Shown here: positions 1 through 8,164 of the stretch, piece by piece
Layout of the letters: each line of letters begins with the position of its first letter
Numbering within the stretch: position 1 is the stretch's first letter
Assembly: GCF_900636545.1 (NCBI RefSeq)
Contig: NZ_LR134290.1
Location: 372,001-436,000 of the forward strand
Direction of reading: 5' to 3'
DNA: 64,000 nucleotides
DNA from: Pseudomonas mendocina
GTDB lineage: Bacteria; Pseudomonadota; Gammaproteobacteria; Pseudomonadales; Pseudomonadaceae
Notes under the pieces: generated by a model
Told to the model about the DNA's origin: nothing
Database searches by the model: none
What the model saw: only the letters and a program-made list of their open reading frames with translations
Made by a program: the position numbers and the translations under genes

Positions 1-2
1 TG

Positions 3-1100
3 TTGGTGGTCGTGGTGGTGCTCTACTACCTGATCAAGTGGACGTTGCGTCTGTTGCTTAGCTCGACGCGTCTGGCCAACCCCTGGTCGCGCCTGCATCG
101 GACTCGCCGTGTACGACAGGCTTCCGAGCAAGGCATGCTGGATCTCGCCGAAGGCCGCTGGGCCCGTGCACAGCGCCAGCTGACCCGCGCCGCCGAAGCC
201 GACAGCCAGCCGCTGATGTATTACCTCGGCGCTGCCCGGGCAGCCAACAAGCTTGGCGAATATGAGCAGAGCGATGCGTTGCTCGAACGCGCACTTAACA
301 AGCAGCCGCAGGCCGAGCTGGCGATAGCTCTGACCCACGCCGAGTTGCAGCGCAGCCGTGGCGACAGTGATGCGGCGCTGGAAACCCTGCAGGCAATGCG
401 TGAGCGCCACCCAGGCCATCACCTGGTACTGCGGCAATTGCAGCGTCTGTATTTGCAGCGCCAGGACTGGTCGGCACTGCTCGGCCTGCTCCCGGAGTTG
501 CGCAAGGAAAAGGCGTTGCCGGCCGCAGAGCTTGACGAACTGGAACGCGAAACCTGGCGTGGTCGCCTGGCAGAAGTCGGCGAGTATGGATTGGCGCAGG
601 GAGAAACCGCCCTGCAACCATTGAGCAAGGCCTGGAACCAGTTGTCGGTCAGCCTGCGCAACGAGCCAGAACTGATCGCCACCTATGTCGAACAACTGCG
701 TCGCCTGGGCGCGCAGGAAGAGGCGGAAGAAGTGCTGCGCAGTGCGCTAAAGCGCAGTTACGACAGCCGTCTGGCGCGTTTCTATGGTGTGCTGCGCGGC
801 GCCGATCCGGCGCGTCAGCTGCAGACGGCCGAGCTCTGGCTGAAGCAGCATCCTCAGGACCCGGCGCTACTGCTGACCCTCGGGCGCCTGTGCCTGCAGA
901 ACCAGCTTTGGGGCAAGGCGCGTGACTATTTCGAAACCAGCCTCAAGCTCGAACGTCATCCCGAGACCTGTGCCGAACTGGCGCGTTTGCTGGCGCAACT
1001 GGGGGAACTCGAACGCAGCAACCAGCTGCTGCTGGAGAGTTTGGGCCTGTTGCATCAAGGGCTGCCGCCGCTGCCGCAACCGCAGGGCGCCACAGCCTGA
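3..1100 (+). CDS. hemY: HemY-like tetratricopeptide inner-membrane protein (5' end outside the window)
   Basis: The frame is open to the left edge, so the true start and the first transmembrane segment are missing. What remains begins with a hydrophobic stretch, a basic linker and then about 300 residues of TPR-like helical repeats (for example the LYYLGAARAANKLGEYEQSD-type unit near residues 70-90). Proteobacterial HemY proteins (about 400 residues) are anchored in the inner membrane by two N-terminal helices with a TPR domain and are encoded after hemX/hemD. Their role in haem or porphyrin metabolism is not biochemically settled. A DsbB paralogue and algQ downstream match the order around hemY in other pseudomonads. 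Confidence 0.88.
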   Translation: MVVVVVLYYLIKWTLRLLLSSTRLANPWSRLHRTRRVRQASEQGMLDLAEGRWARAQRQLTRAAEADSQPLMYYLGAARAANKLGEYEQSDALLERALNKQPQAELAIALTHAELQRSRGDSDAALETLQAMRERHPGHHLVLRQLQRLYLQRQDWSALLGLLPELRKEKALPAAELDELERETWRGRLAEVGEYGLAQGETALQPLSKAWNQLSVSLRNEPELIATYVEQLRRLGAQEEAEEVLRSALKRSYDSRLARFYGVLRGADPARQLQTAELWLKQHPQDPALLLTLGRLCLQNQLWGKARDYFETSLKLERHPETCAELARLLAQLGELERSNQLLLESLGLLHQGLPPLPQPQGATA

Positions 1101-1251
1101 ATGGATGCGGCCGATTGCCGCGGCAGGCCTGCCGTGCGGACGGAGGGGCGTTCCGGCATGATGAACAGCCTGTAATGAGCTGCGGGGCGCCTTGAAAGGC
1201 GCCCTCGCTTTCCTCTACCGTACGGCCCTCGATTTCCCTTCCGGAGCCACC

Positions 1252-1743
1252 ATGCACTTGGCCAGCCCGCGTCCCCTGTTTTTCCTGGCATTCATCGGCT
1301 GCGTACTGCTCATGGCAGTGGCTCTGTATCTGGAACACGTGGTGGGGCTTGAACCCTGCCCGCTGTGCATCGTCCAGCGTATCTGCGTGATCGGCTTCGG
1401 TCTGACCTGTCTAGTGGCGGCCATTCATGGTCCGGCGCGCGGCGGTCAGCGTGTCTATTCGTTGCTGGCACTGCTGTTCGCTTTCGGCGGGGCGGCGACC
1501 GCTGGCCGGCAGATCTGGCTGCAAAGCGTGCCGCCTGAGCAACTGGAGGCTTGCCTGCCAGGCCTCGAATATATGATTGAGGCATTCCCGCTGCAGGAAA
1601 TCGTCAGTAAGGTCTTCCGCGGCACTGCGGACTGTGCAGAAGTCAATTGGACGCTGTTCGGCATGAGCATTCCCGAATGGAGCCTGCTTGGCTTCATCGG
1701 CATGCTCGCCTTCTGCCTGCTCCAGTTGCTGCGTCGCAACTGA
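1252..1743 (+). CDS. dsbH: DsbB-family disulfide bond formation protein (DsbH-like)
   Basis: Encodes 163 residues with four transmembrane helices. It holds the two periplasmic cysteine pairs of DsbB: CPLC at residues 36-39 and Cys101/Cys128. DsbB reoxidises DsbA and passes electrons to quinone in the inner membrane. I chose the ATG at 1252, preceded by a GGAG, because the protein then begins directly at the first helix; an upstream in-frame start at 1192 adds a non-conserved tail. Pseudomonads carry two DsbB paralogues, and the copy between hemY and algQ is the one named DsbH in P. aeruginosa. That paralogue assignment rests on position. Confidence 0.9.
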   Translation: MHLASPRPLFFLAFIGCVLLMAVALYLEHVVGLEPCPLCIVQRICVIGFGLTCLVAAIHGPARGGQRVYSLLALLFAFGGAATAGRQIWLQSVPPEQLEACLPGLEYMIEAFPLQEIVSKVFRGTADCAEVNWTLFGMSIPEWSLLGFIGMLAFCLLQLLRRN

Positions 1744-2050
1744 GAATGCGAATTGCATGAAGCCACGCTGCTCGTGGCTTCTCGATTAAACGCTCGTATG
1801 AAATTTTCTCGTGGCTATGCCTTGATGGTGTGTGCCCGCGGGCATAATCTGGCTCGCACGCACCGCCGGAAAAACGCCATTTTGCGGTTGCCTTCCCAAG
1901 ACCAAGCATCGATTGACAAAAAATCGTCGGGAATGAATTTAAACGTCGCGCAGCGATAGCCCGAAGGCTGGCCGCCAAGGAGCAGCCATAAAGAACGTCT
2001 CGGGAGCGGACGTATAACAGGCATTATCGATAAGGGAAGCGAGGTTCATC
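1744..2050 (+). promoter_or_regulatory. algQ upstream region with a possible sigma-70 promoter
   Basis: This 307-base gap holds the hairpin above and no gene I can support. A consensus -35 hexamer TTGACA lies at 1913-1918, followed 16-18 bases later by the AT-rich GAATTTAAA. That could drive algQ with a leader of about 100 nt. The -10 is imperfect, so this is only a candidate. Confidence 0.35.
1759..1781 (+). terminator. hairpin downstream of the DsbB gene
   Basis: A perfect 9-bp stem (GAAGCCACG / CGTGGCTTC) around a 5-nt loop lies 15 bases after the stop codon. The T-rich tail is poor (TCGATTAAA), so termination would be modest or Rho-assisted. Confidence 0.5.
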
Positions 2051-2524
2051 ATGCTCGAGAAATGTCGGAACGCACAGGAACGTTGGGGCGGGGTTCACCA
2101 ATTGATCGATCGCTGGCTGGGTGAGCGCCGCGAACTGGTGTTGGCCTATACCGCCCTCACCAAGGCGCCGCAGGCTCCGGCCATCAATTGTGAGTCCCTG
2201 CAGGGCTTCTGCGAATTGCTGGTTGACTATGTCTCGGCCGGCCACTTCGAGGTCTACGAGCAGCTCACCAGCGAGGCCAAGGCTTTCAATGACCAGCGTG
2301 GTCTGGAGTTGGCCAAGCAGATCTATCCGCGCATCGAAGCCATCACCGAGGTCGCGCTGGCCTTCAATGATCGCTGTGACAATGGTGACAGCCGCGACAA
2401 TGCCTCACTGGTAGCCGAGCTCAATCGTCTGGGCCAGCTGTTGCACGAACGTTTCGAGCTGGAAGATTGCCTGATCGAGGTGTTGCACAACGCCCATCAG
2501 GAACAGGCCGCCGAGGCGCTCTGA
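2051..2524 (+). CDS. algQ: Rsd/AlgQ family anti-sigma-70 factor
   Basis: Encodes a 157-residue all-helical protein starting [16 protein letters not shown], the Rsd/AlgQ signature start. Family members bind region 4 of the housekeeping sigma factor and, in P. aeruginosa, AlgQ affects alginate, siderophore and ppGpp-linked regulation. Length matches the family (about 160). It is transcribed alone, converging on the FKBP gene, with a shared bidirectional terminator between them. Confidence 0.93.
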   Translation: MLEKCRNAQERWGGVHQLIDRWLGERRELVLAYTALTKAPQAPAINCESLQGFCELLVDYVSAGHFEVYEQLTSEAKAFNDQRGLELAKQIYPRIEAITEVALAFNDRCDNGDSRDNASLVAELNRLGQLLHERFELEDCLIEVLHNAHQEQAAEAL

Positions 2525-2536
2525 CCGCTCGATGTC

Positions 2537-2570
2537 AAAAAAGCCTGGGTCTGGCGCCCGGGCTTTTGAT
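2537..2570. terminator. bidirectional terminator between algQ and the FKBP gene
   Basis: An A-run and GCC-rich stem (AAAAGCCTGGG / CCCGGGCTTTT, one G-T pair) around a 7-nt loop sits between two convergent genes. A-rich and T-rich flanks give a usable terminator on both strands. Confidence 0.85.
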
Positions 2571-2588
2571 TGTGGACCGCGGCGTCGC

Positions 2589-3236
2589 TCAGTCGGCCAC
2601 GTCCAGCAGGCGTAGATCGAACACCAGCGGTGCATAGGGCGGTATCAGATCTCCTGCGCCGTCTTCCCCATACGCCTGATCCGACGGAATCACCAAGCGC
2701 CAGTGCGCGCCCTTTGGCATCTGCAGCAACGCACTGCGCCAGCCGGAGATCAGACTGTCCAGACGAAACCACTGTGGCGTGCTGCTCTCGTCGAACACGC
2801 TGCCGTCGGCCAGTTCTCCGCGATAACTCACCTGCACCCGGCTGCGAGCGGTAGGCTTGGGGCCACTGCCAGGGCTCAGTTCGGTTATCAGAACGCCATT
2901 GGCCAGCGCTCGCACGTTGGGGCGTCGACTTTCCCCAGCGAGAAAGCGTTGTTCCGCTTCGATGGCCTTGGTATGGCGCTGTGGCGACGCTTCGATACGC
3001 GCCTCGTGCTCATCGAGCAGTTGCTCGATACGGCCTGCCTCGAGGCGCAGTGGCTTGCCCTCGTAGGCCTGGCGCAAGCCTTCGAGTAGTTCGCTCAGTG
3101 GCAGGTCGGGCACTTCTTCGTGCAGGCGCTCGCCAAGGCGTACGCCGAGGCTGTAGGCCAGGTCCTGCTGGTGCTGGTCGGCCTGCACGCCCAAGCTGCA
3201 GCAGAGCGCGAAGGCGGCGAGTACGGCGCGGCTCAT
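2589..3236 (-). CDS. FKBP-type peptidyl-prolyl cis-trans isomerase, exported
   Basis: Encodes 215 residues: a signal peptide (about 1-19, ending GVQADQ), a charged helical FKBP N-terminal dimerisation region, and a C-terminal FKBP domain (about 115-215). Conserved pocket residues are visible in VSYRG, VFDES, LISGW, AYG and IPPYAPLVF. Such Mip/FkpA-type proteins assist proline isomerisation and folding in the periplasm. The ATG at 3236 has a GGGAGA ribosome site. In P. aeruginosa an FKBP gene also lies between algQ and algP. Confidence 0.9.
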   Translation of the reverse strand: MSRAVLAAFALCCSLGVQADQHQQDLAYSLGVRLGERLHEEVPDLPLSELLEGLRQAYEGKPLRLEAGRIEQLLDEHEARIEASPQRHTKAIEAEQRFLAGESRRPNVRALANGVLITELSPGSGPKPTARSRVQVSYRGELADGSVFDESSTPQWFRLDSLISGWRSALLQMPKGAHWRLVIPSDQAYGEDGAGDLIPPYAPLVFDLRLLDVAD

Positions 3237-3372
3237 GACGATGTCTCCCGATGAATATGCCGGCGATTATGCCAGGCAAGCGGTACCCGCGCTGTGATCG
3301 CCAAAAGGCCTATGGCGAGGCGTCTCGCCTGGGTCTAGTATGGGCGCATCCACATCCGCCTGGAGGCGCGCC

Positions 3373-4374
3373 ATGTCGGCCAAGAAGAAGTCCGTGACCA
3401 CACCGTTGCACCTGTTGCACCAACTGTCTGCCAGCCTGCTCGAACATCTGGAAAATGCCTGCTCGCAAGCGCTGATCGACGCCGAGAAACTGCTCGCCAA
3501 ACTGGAGAAGCAGCGCGGCAAGGCTCAGGAGAAACTGCACAAGGCCCGCAGCAAACTGCAGGACGCCGCTGTTGCCGGCAAGGCCAAGGCGCAAGCCAAG
3601 GCCAAGGATGCCGTCGCTGAGCTGGAAGAGTTGCTCGATGCGCTCAAGGCCAGTCAGAGCGAAACCCGTGGCTACATCGCCCAACTCAAGCGTGACGCTC
3701 AGGAAAGCCTGAAGTTGGCGCAGGGCGTTGGCAAAGTGAAGGAAGCCGCCAGCAAGGCGCTGGATGCACGTGAAGCCAAGGCCGCCGCACCGGCAGCCAA
3801 GCCTGCAAGCAAGCCCTCCGCGGCGAAGAAGCCCGCTGCCGCAAAGGCACCAGTTAAGAAGGCCCCGGCCAAGCCCACCGCAGCCAAACCGGCCAGTAAG
3901 CCAACCGCCAAGCCAGCCGCGACCAGCAAGCCAGCTGCAAAGCCGGCGGTAGCCAGCAAACCAGCGGCTAAAGCTGCCGCCAGCAAGCCAACAGCGTCCA
4001 AACCCGCCGCGCCCAAGCCAGCTGTCAAACCTGCTGCTGCCAAGCCGGCCGCGAAATCTGCCCCAACAAAGGCACCGGCGAAGCCCGCGACGGCCAGTAA
4101 ACCAGCCGCCAAGCCAGCTGCTACAAAACCAGCAGCCGCTAAACCGGCAACTGCCAAGCCCGCTGCGAAACCCGCTGCCAAGGCTGCGCCTGCCAAACCT
4201 GCCAGCACGCCCGCTGTGGCGAAGAAGCCGGCTGCGGCGAAAGCACCTGCGAAGAAGGCTCCGGCGAAGCCCGCTGCAGCCAAGCCAGCCTCCGCACCGG
4301 CTGCACCGGCCACCCCGGCGGCGCCCGCCACGCCTGCCGCGAGCGGCGGCAGCGGTACCCCGAGCGCGTCCTAA
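3373..4374 (+). CDS. algP: AlgP, histone H1-like low-complexity regulator
   Basis: Encodes 333 residues. The first about 135 form a charged, coiled-coil-prone helical region. The remainder is an almost pure Lys/Pro/Ala tract built on KPAA-type units (AAKPA, SKPA, KKAPA), with a short Gly/Ser tail. AlgP (AlgR3) is a DNA-binding, histone-like protein linked to alginate gene control in P. aeruginosa, where repeat number varies between strains. The start at 3373 follows a GGAGG; an in-frame codon at 3340 is less likely. The tract is prone to slippage, so its length may differ in close relatives. Confidence 0.92.
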   Translation: MSAKKKSVTTPLHLLHQLSASLLEHLENACSQALIDAEKLLAKLEKQRGKAQEKLHKARSKLQDAAVAGKAKAQAKAKDAVAELEELLDALKASQSETRGYIAQLKRDAQESLKLAQGVGKVKEAASKALDAREAKAAAPAAKPASKPSAAKKPAAAKAPVKKAPAKPTAAKPASKPTAKPAATSKPAAKPAVASKPAAKAAASKPTASKPAAPKPAVKPAAAKPAAKSAPTKAPAKPATASKPAAKPAATKPAAAKPATAKPAAKPAAKAAPAKPASTPAVAKKPAAAKAPAKKAPAKPAAAKPASAPAAPATPAAPATPAASGGSGTPSAS

Positions 4375-4850
4375 GGCAGATTGACGGCGTCGCGCAGCAC
4401 CTGCAGCGCGGCGCTGTCATAGCCGGCCAAGCGAATTAACCATTCCTCTCCATTCGTCTCGCCAGGCCATGTTCCGGCCAGTTTCTGCAGCCGTTCGAGC
4501 AGTACCCGTTCGGCCTGCAACTCGAGTTTCTTGATCTGCTCGCGCAGGACGGCCAAGTCGGTGTCCTCGCCTGCTGCCGTGCGCCAGTCGCGTCGTGTCT
4601 GGCGCAAGGGCGAGATCACCTCACGCTGCCAGGGTGCTGTCACTTCCGTCAGGGCGCGCAGGCGCTCTTCCAGGCAGCGCACACCGCGCTGCTGCAGCCA
4701 GGCGCCAGTTAGCAACAGGCAAACGTCGCTGCCCGTTTCCTGCAATTGCAGGCAGGCCTGCTCCACGCCCGGTTTGGCGTAGAGTTCGAGGGCGAAATTC
4801 CACAGATCCTGCACGCGGCCTCCGGGCGATTTGATAGACTCCGCCGCCAT
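4371..4850 (-). CDS. TIGR02444-family conserved protein
   Basis: Encodes 159 residues from the ATG at 4850 (MAAESIKS). It is a soluble, Leu/Glu/Arg-rich helical protein with the family core LWNFALELYAKPGVEQACL. No function is established. Its stop overlaps the algP stop tail-to-tail. Its start faces the ABC-F gene with only one base (4851) between the two ATGs. Confidence 0.8.
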   Translation of the reverse strand: MAAESIKSPGGRVQDLWNFALELYAKPGVEQACLQLQETGSDVCLLLTGAWLQQRGVRCLEERLRALTEVTAPWQREVISPLRQTRRDWRTAAGEDTDLAVLREQIKKLELQAERVLLERLQKLAGTWPGETNGEEWLIRLAGYDSAALQVLRDAVNLP

Positions 4851-4851
4851 T

Positions 4852-6765
4852 ATGATCCGACTCCAGAACCTCACTCTACAGCGTGGTCCGCAACGCCTGC
4901 TCGAAGGCGCCGAGCTGACCCTGCACGCCGGTCACAAAGCCGGCCTGATCGGTGCCAATGGCGCCGGCAAATCCAGCCTGTTCGCCCTGCTGCGTGGCGA
5001 GCTGACGTCGGACGCCGGCGATTGCCTGTTGCCCGGTGACTGGCGTATCGCCCATATGCGCCAGGAGGTCGACAACCTCGAGCGGCTGGCTGTGGACTAC
5101 GTGCTCGATGGTGACCACAACCTGCGCCGTGTGCAGGCCGAGCTGGCCGCCGCCGAGCAGAGCCATGATGGTGCCGCCATCGCCCGCCTGCACAGTGAAC
5201 TGGACAGCGCAGACGGCTACACCGCCGATGCCCGCGCGCGCAAGCTGTTGGCCGGCCTGGGCTTCGAGAACACGCAGATGGACCGCCGCGTCGGCGACTT
5301 CTCCGGCGGCTGGCGCATGCGTCTGAACCTGGCCCAGGCGTTGATGTGTCCGTCCGATCTGCTGCTGCTCGATGAGCCGACCAACCACCTCGATCTGGAT
5401 GCAATCCTCTGGCTCGAAGGCTGGCTGCAGAGCTACCCGGGCACCTTGCTGCTCATTTCCCACGACCGCGATTTTCTCGATGCGGTGGTCGACCACGTGG
5501 CCCATGTCGAGCAGCGCAAGCTGACCCTCTATCGCGGTGGCTACACGGCCTTCGAGCGCACCCGCGCCGAACGTTTGGCCCAGCAGCAACAGGCGTACGA
5601 GAAGCAGCAGGCGCAGCGCGCGCACATGGAAAAGTACATTGCCCGCTTCAAGGCCCAGGCCACCAAGGCCCGCCAGGCGCAGAGCCGCATCAAGGCCCTG
5701 GAACGCATGGAGGAGCTGAGCGCCGCCCATGTCGATTCGCCCTTCGACTTCGTGTTCCGCGAGGCTGACAAGATATCCACGCCGCTGCTCAGCCTCAGCG
5801 AAGGCCGCCTGGGCTACGGCGACAAGACCATCCTGCAGCAGGTCAAGCTGAGCCTGGTGCCGGGCGCGCGTATCGGCCTGCTCGGCCCCAACGGTGCGGG
5901 CAAGTCGACGCTGATCAAGAACCTCTCCGCCGAGCTGCAGCCGCTGAGCGGCAGCCTGACCCGCGGCGAGAACCTGGTGATCGGCTACTTTGCCCAGCAC
6001 CAGCTGGACGCGTTGGACGACAAGGCCAGCCCGCTTTTGCACTTGCAACGCATCGCGCCGACCGAGCGCGAGCAGACACTGCGCGACTTCCTTGGTGGTT
6101 TCGATTTCCGCGGTGCGCGCTGCGACGAGCCGGTAGTGAATTTCTCCGGTGGTGAGAAGGCGCGCCTGGCCCTGGCGCTGATCGCCTGGGGCAAGCCCAA
6201 CCTGCTGCTGCTCGATGAGCCGACCAACCACCTAGACCTGGAAATGCGCCTGGCGCTGACCATGGCCCTGCAGGAGTTCGCCGGCGCTGTGGTGGTGGTC
6301 TCCCACGACCGCCATTTGCTCAAGAGCACCACCGACGAATTCCTCCTGGTCGCTGATGGCCGCGTGGCGCCCTTCGACGGCGATCTCGATGACTATGCCC
6401 GTTGGCTGGTCGACTACCGTCAGCGCCAGGCGCCGCCAAGCGCACCGGCTGAAGGTGCCGCGGACAAGACCGACAAGCGTGCCCAGCGCCAGGCGGCGGC
6501 CGCGCTGCGTCAGCAACTGGCGCCGCACAAGAAACAGGCGGAAAAGCTCGAGCAGGAACTGGGCAAGGTGCAGGAAAAACTCGCCGCCGTGGAAACCCAG
6601 TTGGGCGACAGCGGCCTGTACGAGTCCTCGCGCAAGGACGAACTGCGTGAGCGCCTGGCGGAGCAGGCGCAGCTCAAGGCCCGCGAGGCCGAGCTGGAGG
6701 AAGCCTGGCTGCTGGCGCTGGAGACCCTGGAGGCGTTGCAGCAGCAACTGGAGGAAGCCGAGTAA
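4852..6765 (+). CDS. yheS: ABC-F family ATPase (YheS type)
   Basis: Encodes 637 residues with two nucleotide-binding domains and no membrane segment. Domain 1 has Walker A GANGAGKSS (about 34-42), signature FSGGWRMRL and Walker B LLLLDEPTNHLD. The middle linker is rich in Gln/Arg. Domain 2 has Walker A GPNGAGKST, signature FSGGEKARL and a second DEPTNHLD. A coiled coil fills the last about 90 residues. ABC-F proteins act on the ribosome rather than in transport, and the C-terminal extension is typical of YheS. The start at 4852 gives the standard MIRLQNL opening. Confidence 0.92.
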   Translation: MIRLQNLTLQRGPQRLLEGAELTLHAGHKAGLIGANGAGKSSLFALLRGELTSDAGDCLLPGDWRIAHMRQEVDNLERLAVDYVLDGDHNLRRVQAELAAAEQSHDGAAIARLHSELDSADGYTADARARKLLAGLGFENTQMDRRVGDFSGGWRMRLNLAQALMCPSDLLLLDEPTNHLDLDAILWLEGWLQSYPGTLLLISHDRDFLDAVVDHVAHVEQRKLTLYRGGYTAFERTRAERLAQQQQAYEKQQAQRAHMEKYIARFKAQATKARQAQSRIKALERMEELSAAHVDSPFDFVFREADKISTPLLSLSEGRLGYGDKTILQQVKLSLVPGARIGLLGPNGAGKSTLIKNLSAELQPLSGSLTRGENLVIGYFAQHQLDALDDKASPLLHLQRIAPTEREQTLRDFLGGFDFRGARCDEPVVNFSGGEKARLALALIAWGKPNLLLLDEPTNHLDLEMRLALTMALQEFAGAVVVVSHDRHLLKSTTDEFLLVADGRVAPFDGDLDDYARWLVDYRQRQAPPSAPAEGAADKTDKRAQRQAAAALRQQLAPHKKQAEKLEQELGKVQEKLAAVETQLGDSGLYESSRKDELRERLAEQAQLKAREAELEEAWLLALETLEALQQQLEEAE

Positions 6766-7304
6766 TGGAACAGCTTGAATTATTGGCGGCCTGGCGCGAT
6801 CCGCTTATTCGCACCGGCCAGGTACTGCTGATCATCCTGCTGGCGTGGATCGCTCAGCGAATTCTTACCCGCGCCATCAGCCGCCTTGGCGCGCGCTACA
6901 GCCTGCTGCCGGCAGAGGTACTGCAGCCGCTGCGCGGCCTGGTGCGCTGGCTGATCATGGGCAGCGCGTTGCTCATGGTGCTGGAGCGGCTGGGCGTATC
7001 GGCTAATGTGCTGTGGACGGCGCTGACCGGTTTCACTGCCGTCGCCGCGGTGGCGTTCTTCGCCATCTGGAGCGTGCTGTCGAACATGTTCTGCGCGCTG
7101 CTGATCTTCACCATGGGCCCGTTTCGCCTGGGCGATACCGTCGAAGTCATCGAGAGCGCCGACAAACCCGGGGTGAAGGGGCGGGTGATCGCCATCAACC
7201 TGTTCTACACCACCTTGCAGGATCTCAGCGAAGATGCAGCCGGTGCGCTGCTGCAGGTGCCCAACAGCCTGTTCTTCCAGAAGTCGGTCCGCCGCTGGCG
7301 CTGA
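6765..7304 (+). CDS. small MscS-like mechanosensitive channel domain protein
   Basis: Encodes 179 residues; its ATG overlaps the ABC-F stop by one base, suggesting co-transcription. About three membrane segments precede a short MscS beta domain with MGPFRLGDTVEVIE. The large C-terminal alpha/beta vestibule of full MscS (about 280 residues) is absent. The protein ends soon after LLQVPNSLFFQKSVRRW. Comparable short versions occur in other pseudomonads beside this ABC-F gene, so this is probably the normal form, not a truncation. Confidence 0.82.
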   Translation: MEQLELLAAWRDPLIRTGQVLLIILLAWIAQRILTRAISRLGARYSLLPAEVLQPLRGLVRWLIMGSALLMVLERLGVSANVLWTALTGFTAVAAVAFFAIWSVLSNMFCALLIFTMGPFRLGDTVEVIESADKPGVKGRVIAINLFYTTLQDLSEDAAGALLQVPNSLFFQKSVRRWR

Positions 7305-7380
7305 GCCACTGTTCGAGGCGCTGGAGCAGGAGTAGGCTGTATCGCTCTCTCCCTGATTTCAGCTTTTCGAGGTACGCATC

Positions 7381-8013
7381 ATGGCATTGGAAACCTGGCT
7401 CGCTTTCTTCGTCGCCTGCTGGGTGATCAGCCTGTCGCCAGGTGCCGGTGCCGTGGCCTCGATGTCGGCCGGCATGCAGTATGGCTTCTGGCGCGGCTAC
7501 TGGAACGCGCTCGGCTTGCAGCTCGGCCTGGCATTGCAGATCGCCATCGTCGCCGCGGGCGTGGGCGCCATCCTGGCGGCCTCGGCACTGGCCTTCAGCC
7601 TGATCAAGTGGTTTGGCGTGGCCTATCTGGTGTTTCTCGCCTACAAGCAATGGGTTGCCCTGCCCAGCGATCTGGATGCCGGTGCGGCCGAGCGCCCCAT
7701 TGGTCGACCGCTGAGCCTGGTGTTGCGTGGTTTCCTGGTCAACTTCAGCAACCCCAAGGCGATCGTCTTCATGCTCGCGGTGCTGCCGCAGTTCATCAAC
7801 CCGCATGAGCCGCTGGTGGCGCAGTACCTGGTGATGGGCGTGACCATGATCACTGTTGACCTGATCGTCATGGCCGGCTATACCGGTCTCGCCTCGCGCG
7901 TACTGCGCCTGCTGCGCACGCCGCGCCAGCAGCGGGTGATGAATCGCAGTTTCGCTGCGTTGTTCGCCGCTGCCGCCGGCCTGCTGGCAACGGTCAAGCG
8001 CGCCGCCGTCTGA
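7381..8013 (+). CDS. LysE/RhtB-family amino acid exporter
   Basis: Encodes 210 residues with six predicted membrane helices. It has the family signature SPGAGAVASMSAGMQYG near residues 20-35 and the NFSNPKAIVFMLAVLPQF segment in the middle. LysE/RhtB exporters move amino acids or homoserine lactones out of the cell; the substrate cannot be told from sequence. A GAGGT ribosome site precedes the ATG. Monocistronic by spacing. Confidence 0.9.
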   Translation: MALETWLAFFVACWVISLSPGAGAVASMSAGMQYGFWRGYWNALGLQLGLALQIAIVAAGVGAILAASALAFSLIKWFGVAYLVFLAYKQWVALPSDLDAGAAERPIGRPLSLVLRGFLVNFSNPKAIVFMLAVLPQFINPHEPLVAQYLVMGVTMITVDLIVMAGYTGLASRVLRLLRTPRQQRVMNRSFAALFAAAAGLLATVKRAAV

Positions 8014-8022
8014 GTCTCTTCG

Positions 8023-8049
8023 GGTCTCGACCGGATGCCGGTCGAGGCC
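8023..8049 (+). terminator. strong hairpin after the LysE gene
   Basis: A 12-bp stem (GGTCTCGACCGG / CCGGTCGAGGCC, one G-T pair) with a 3-nt ATG loop begins 10 bases after the stop codon. No T tract follows, so it may act as a 3' end stabiliser or Rho-assisted terminator. Confidence 0.5.
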
Positions 8050-8164
8050 CAACGTTGCAGCGCTCCGTTCGGCTGAATGTTACGAGATATTTCATATTGT
8101 TCTTGTGCTGAGCCGCTCGGCCGGCAACAATTTAATGCCACCCATTCTCGTTTGGGATGCATTA

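Noticed and set aside
3699..4331. Minus-strand Ala/Gly-rich frame of 210 residues across algP
   Set aside because: It is the complement of the KPAA repeats and reflects low-complexity DNA, not a gene.
6765..7304. Truncated or frameshifted mscS gene
   Set aside because: The gene is tightly joined to the ABC-F gene and ends in a sensible C-terminus. The sequence after the stop shows no MscS continuation, so a short family member is more likely.
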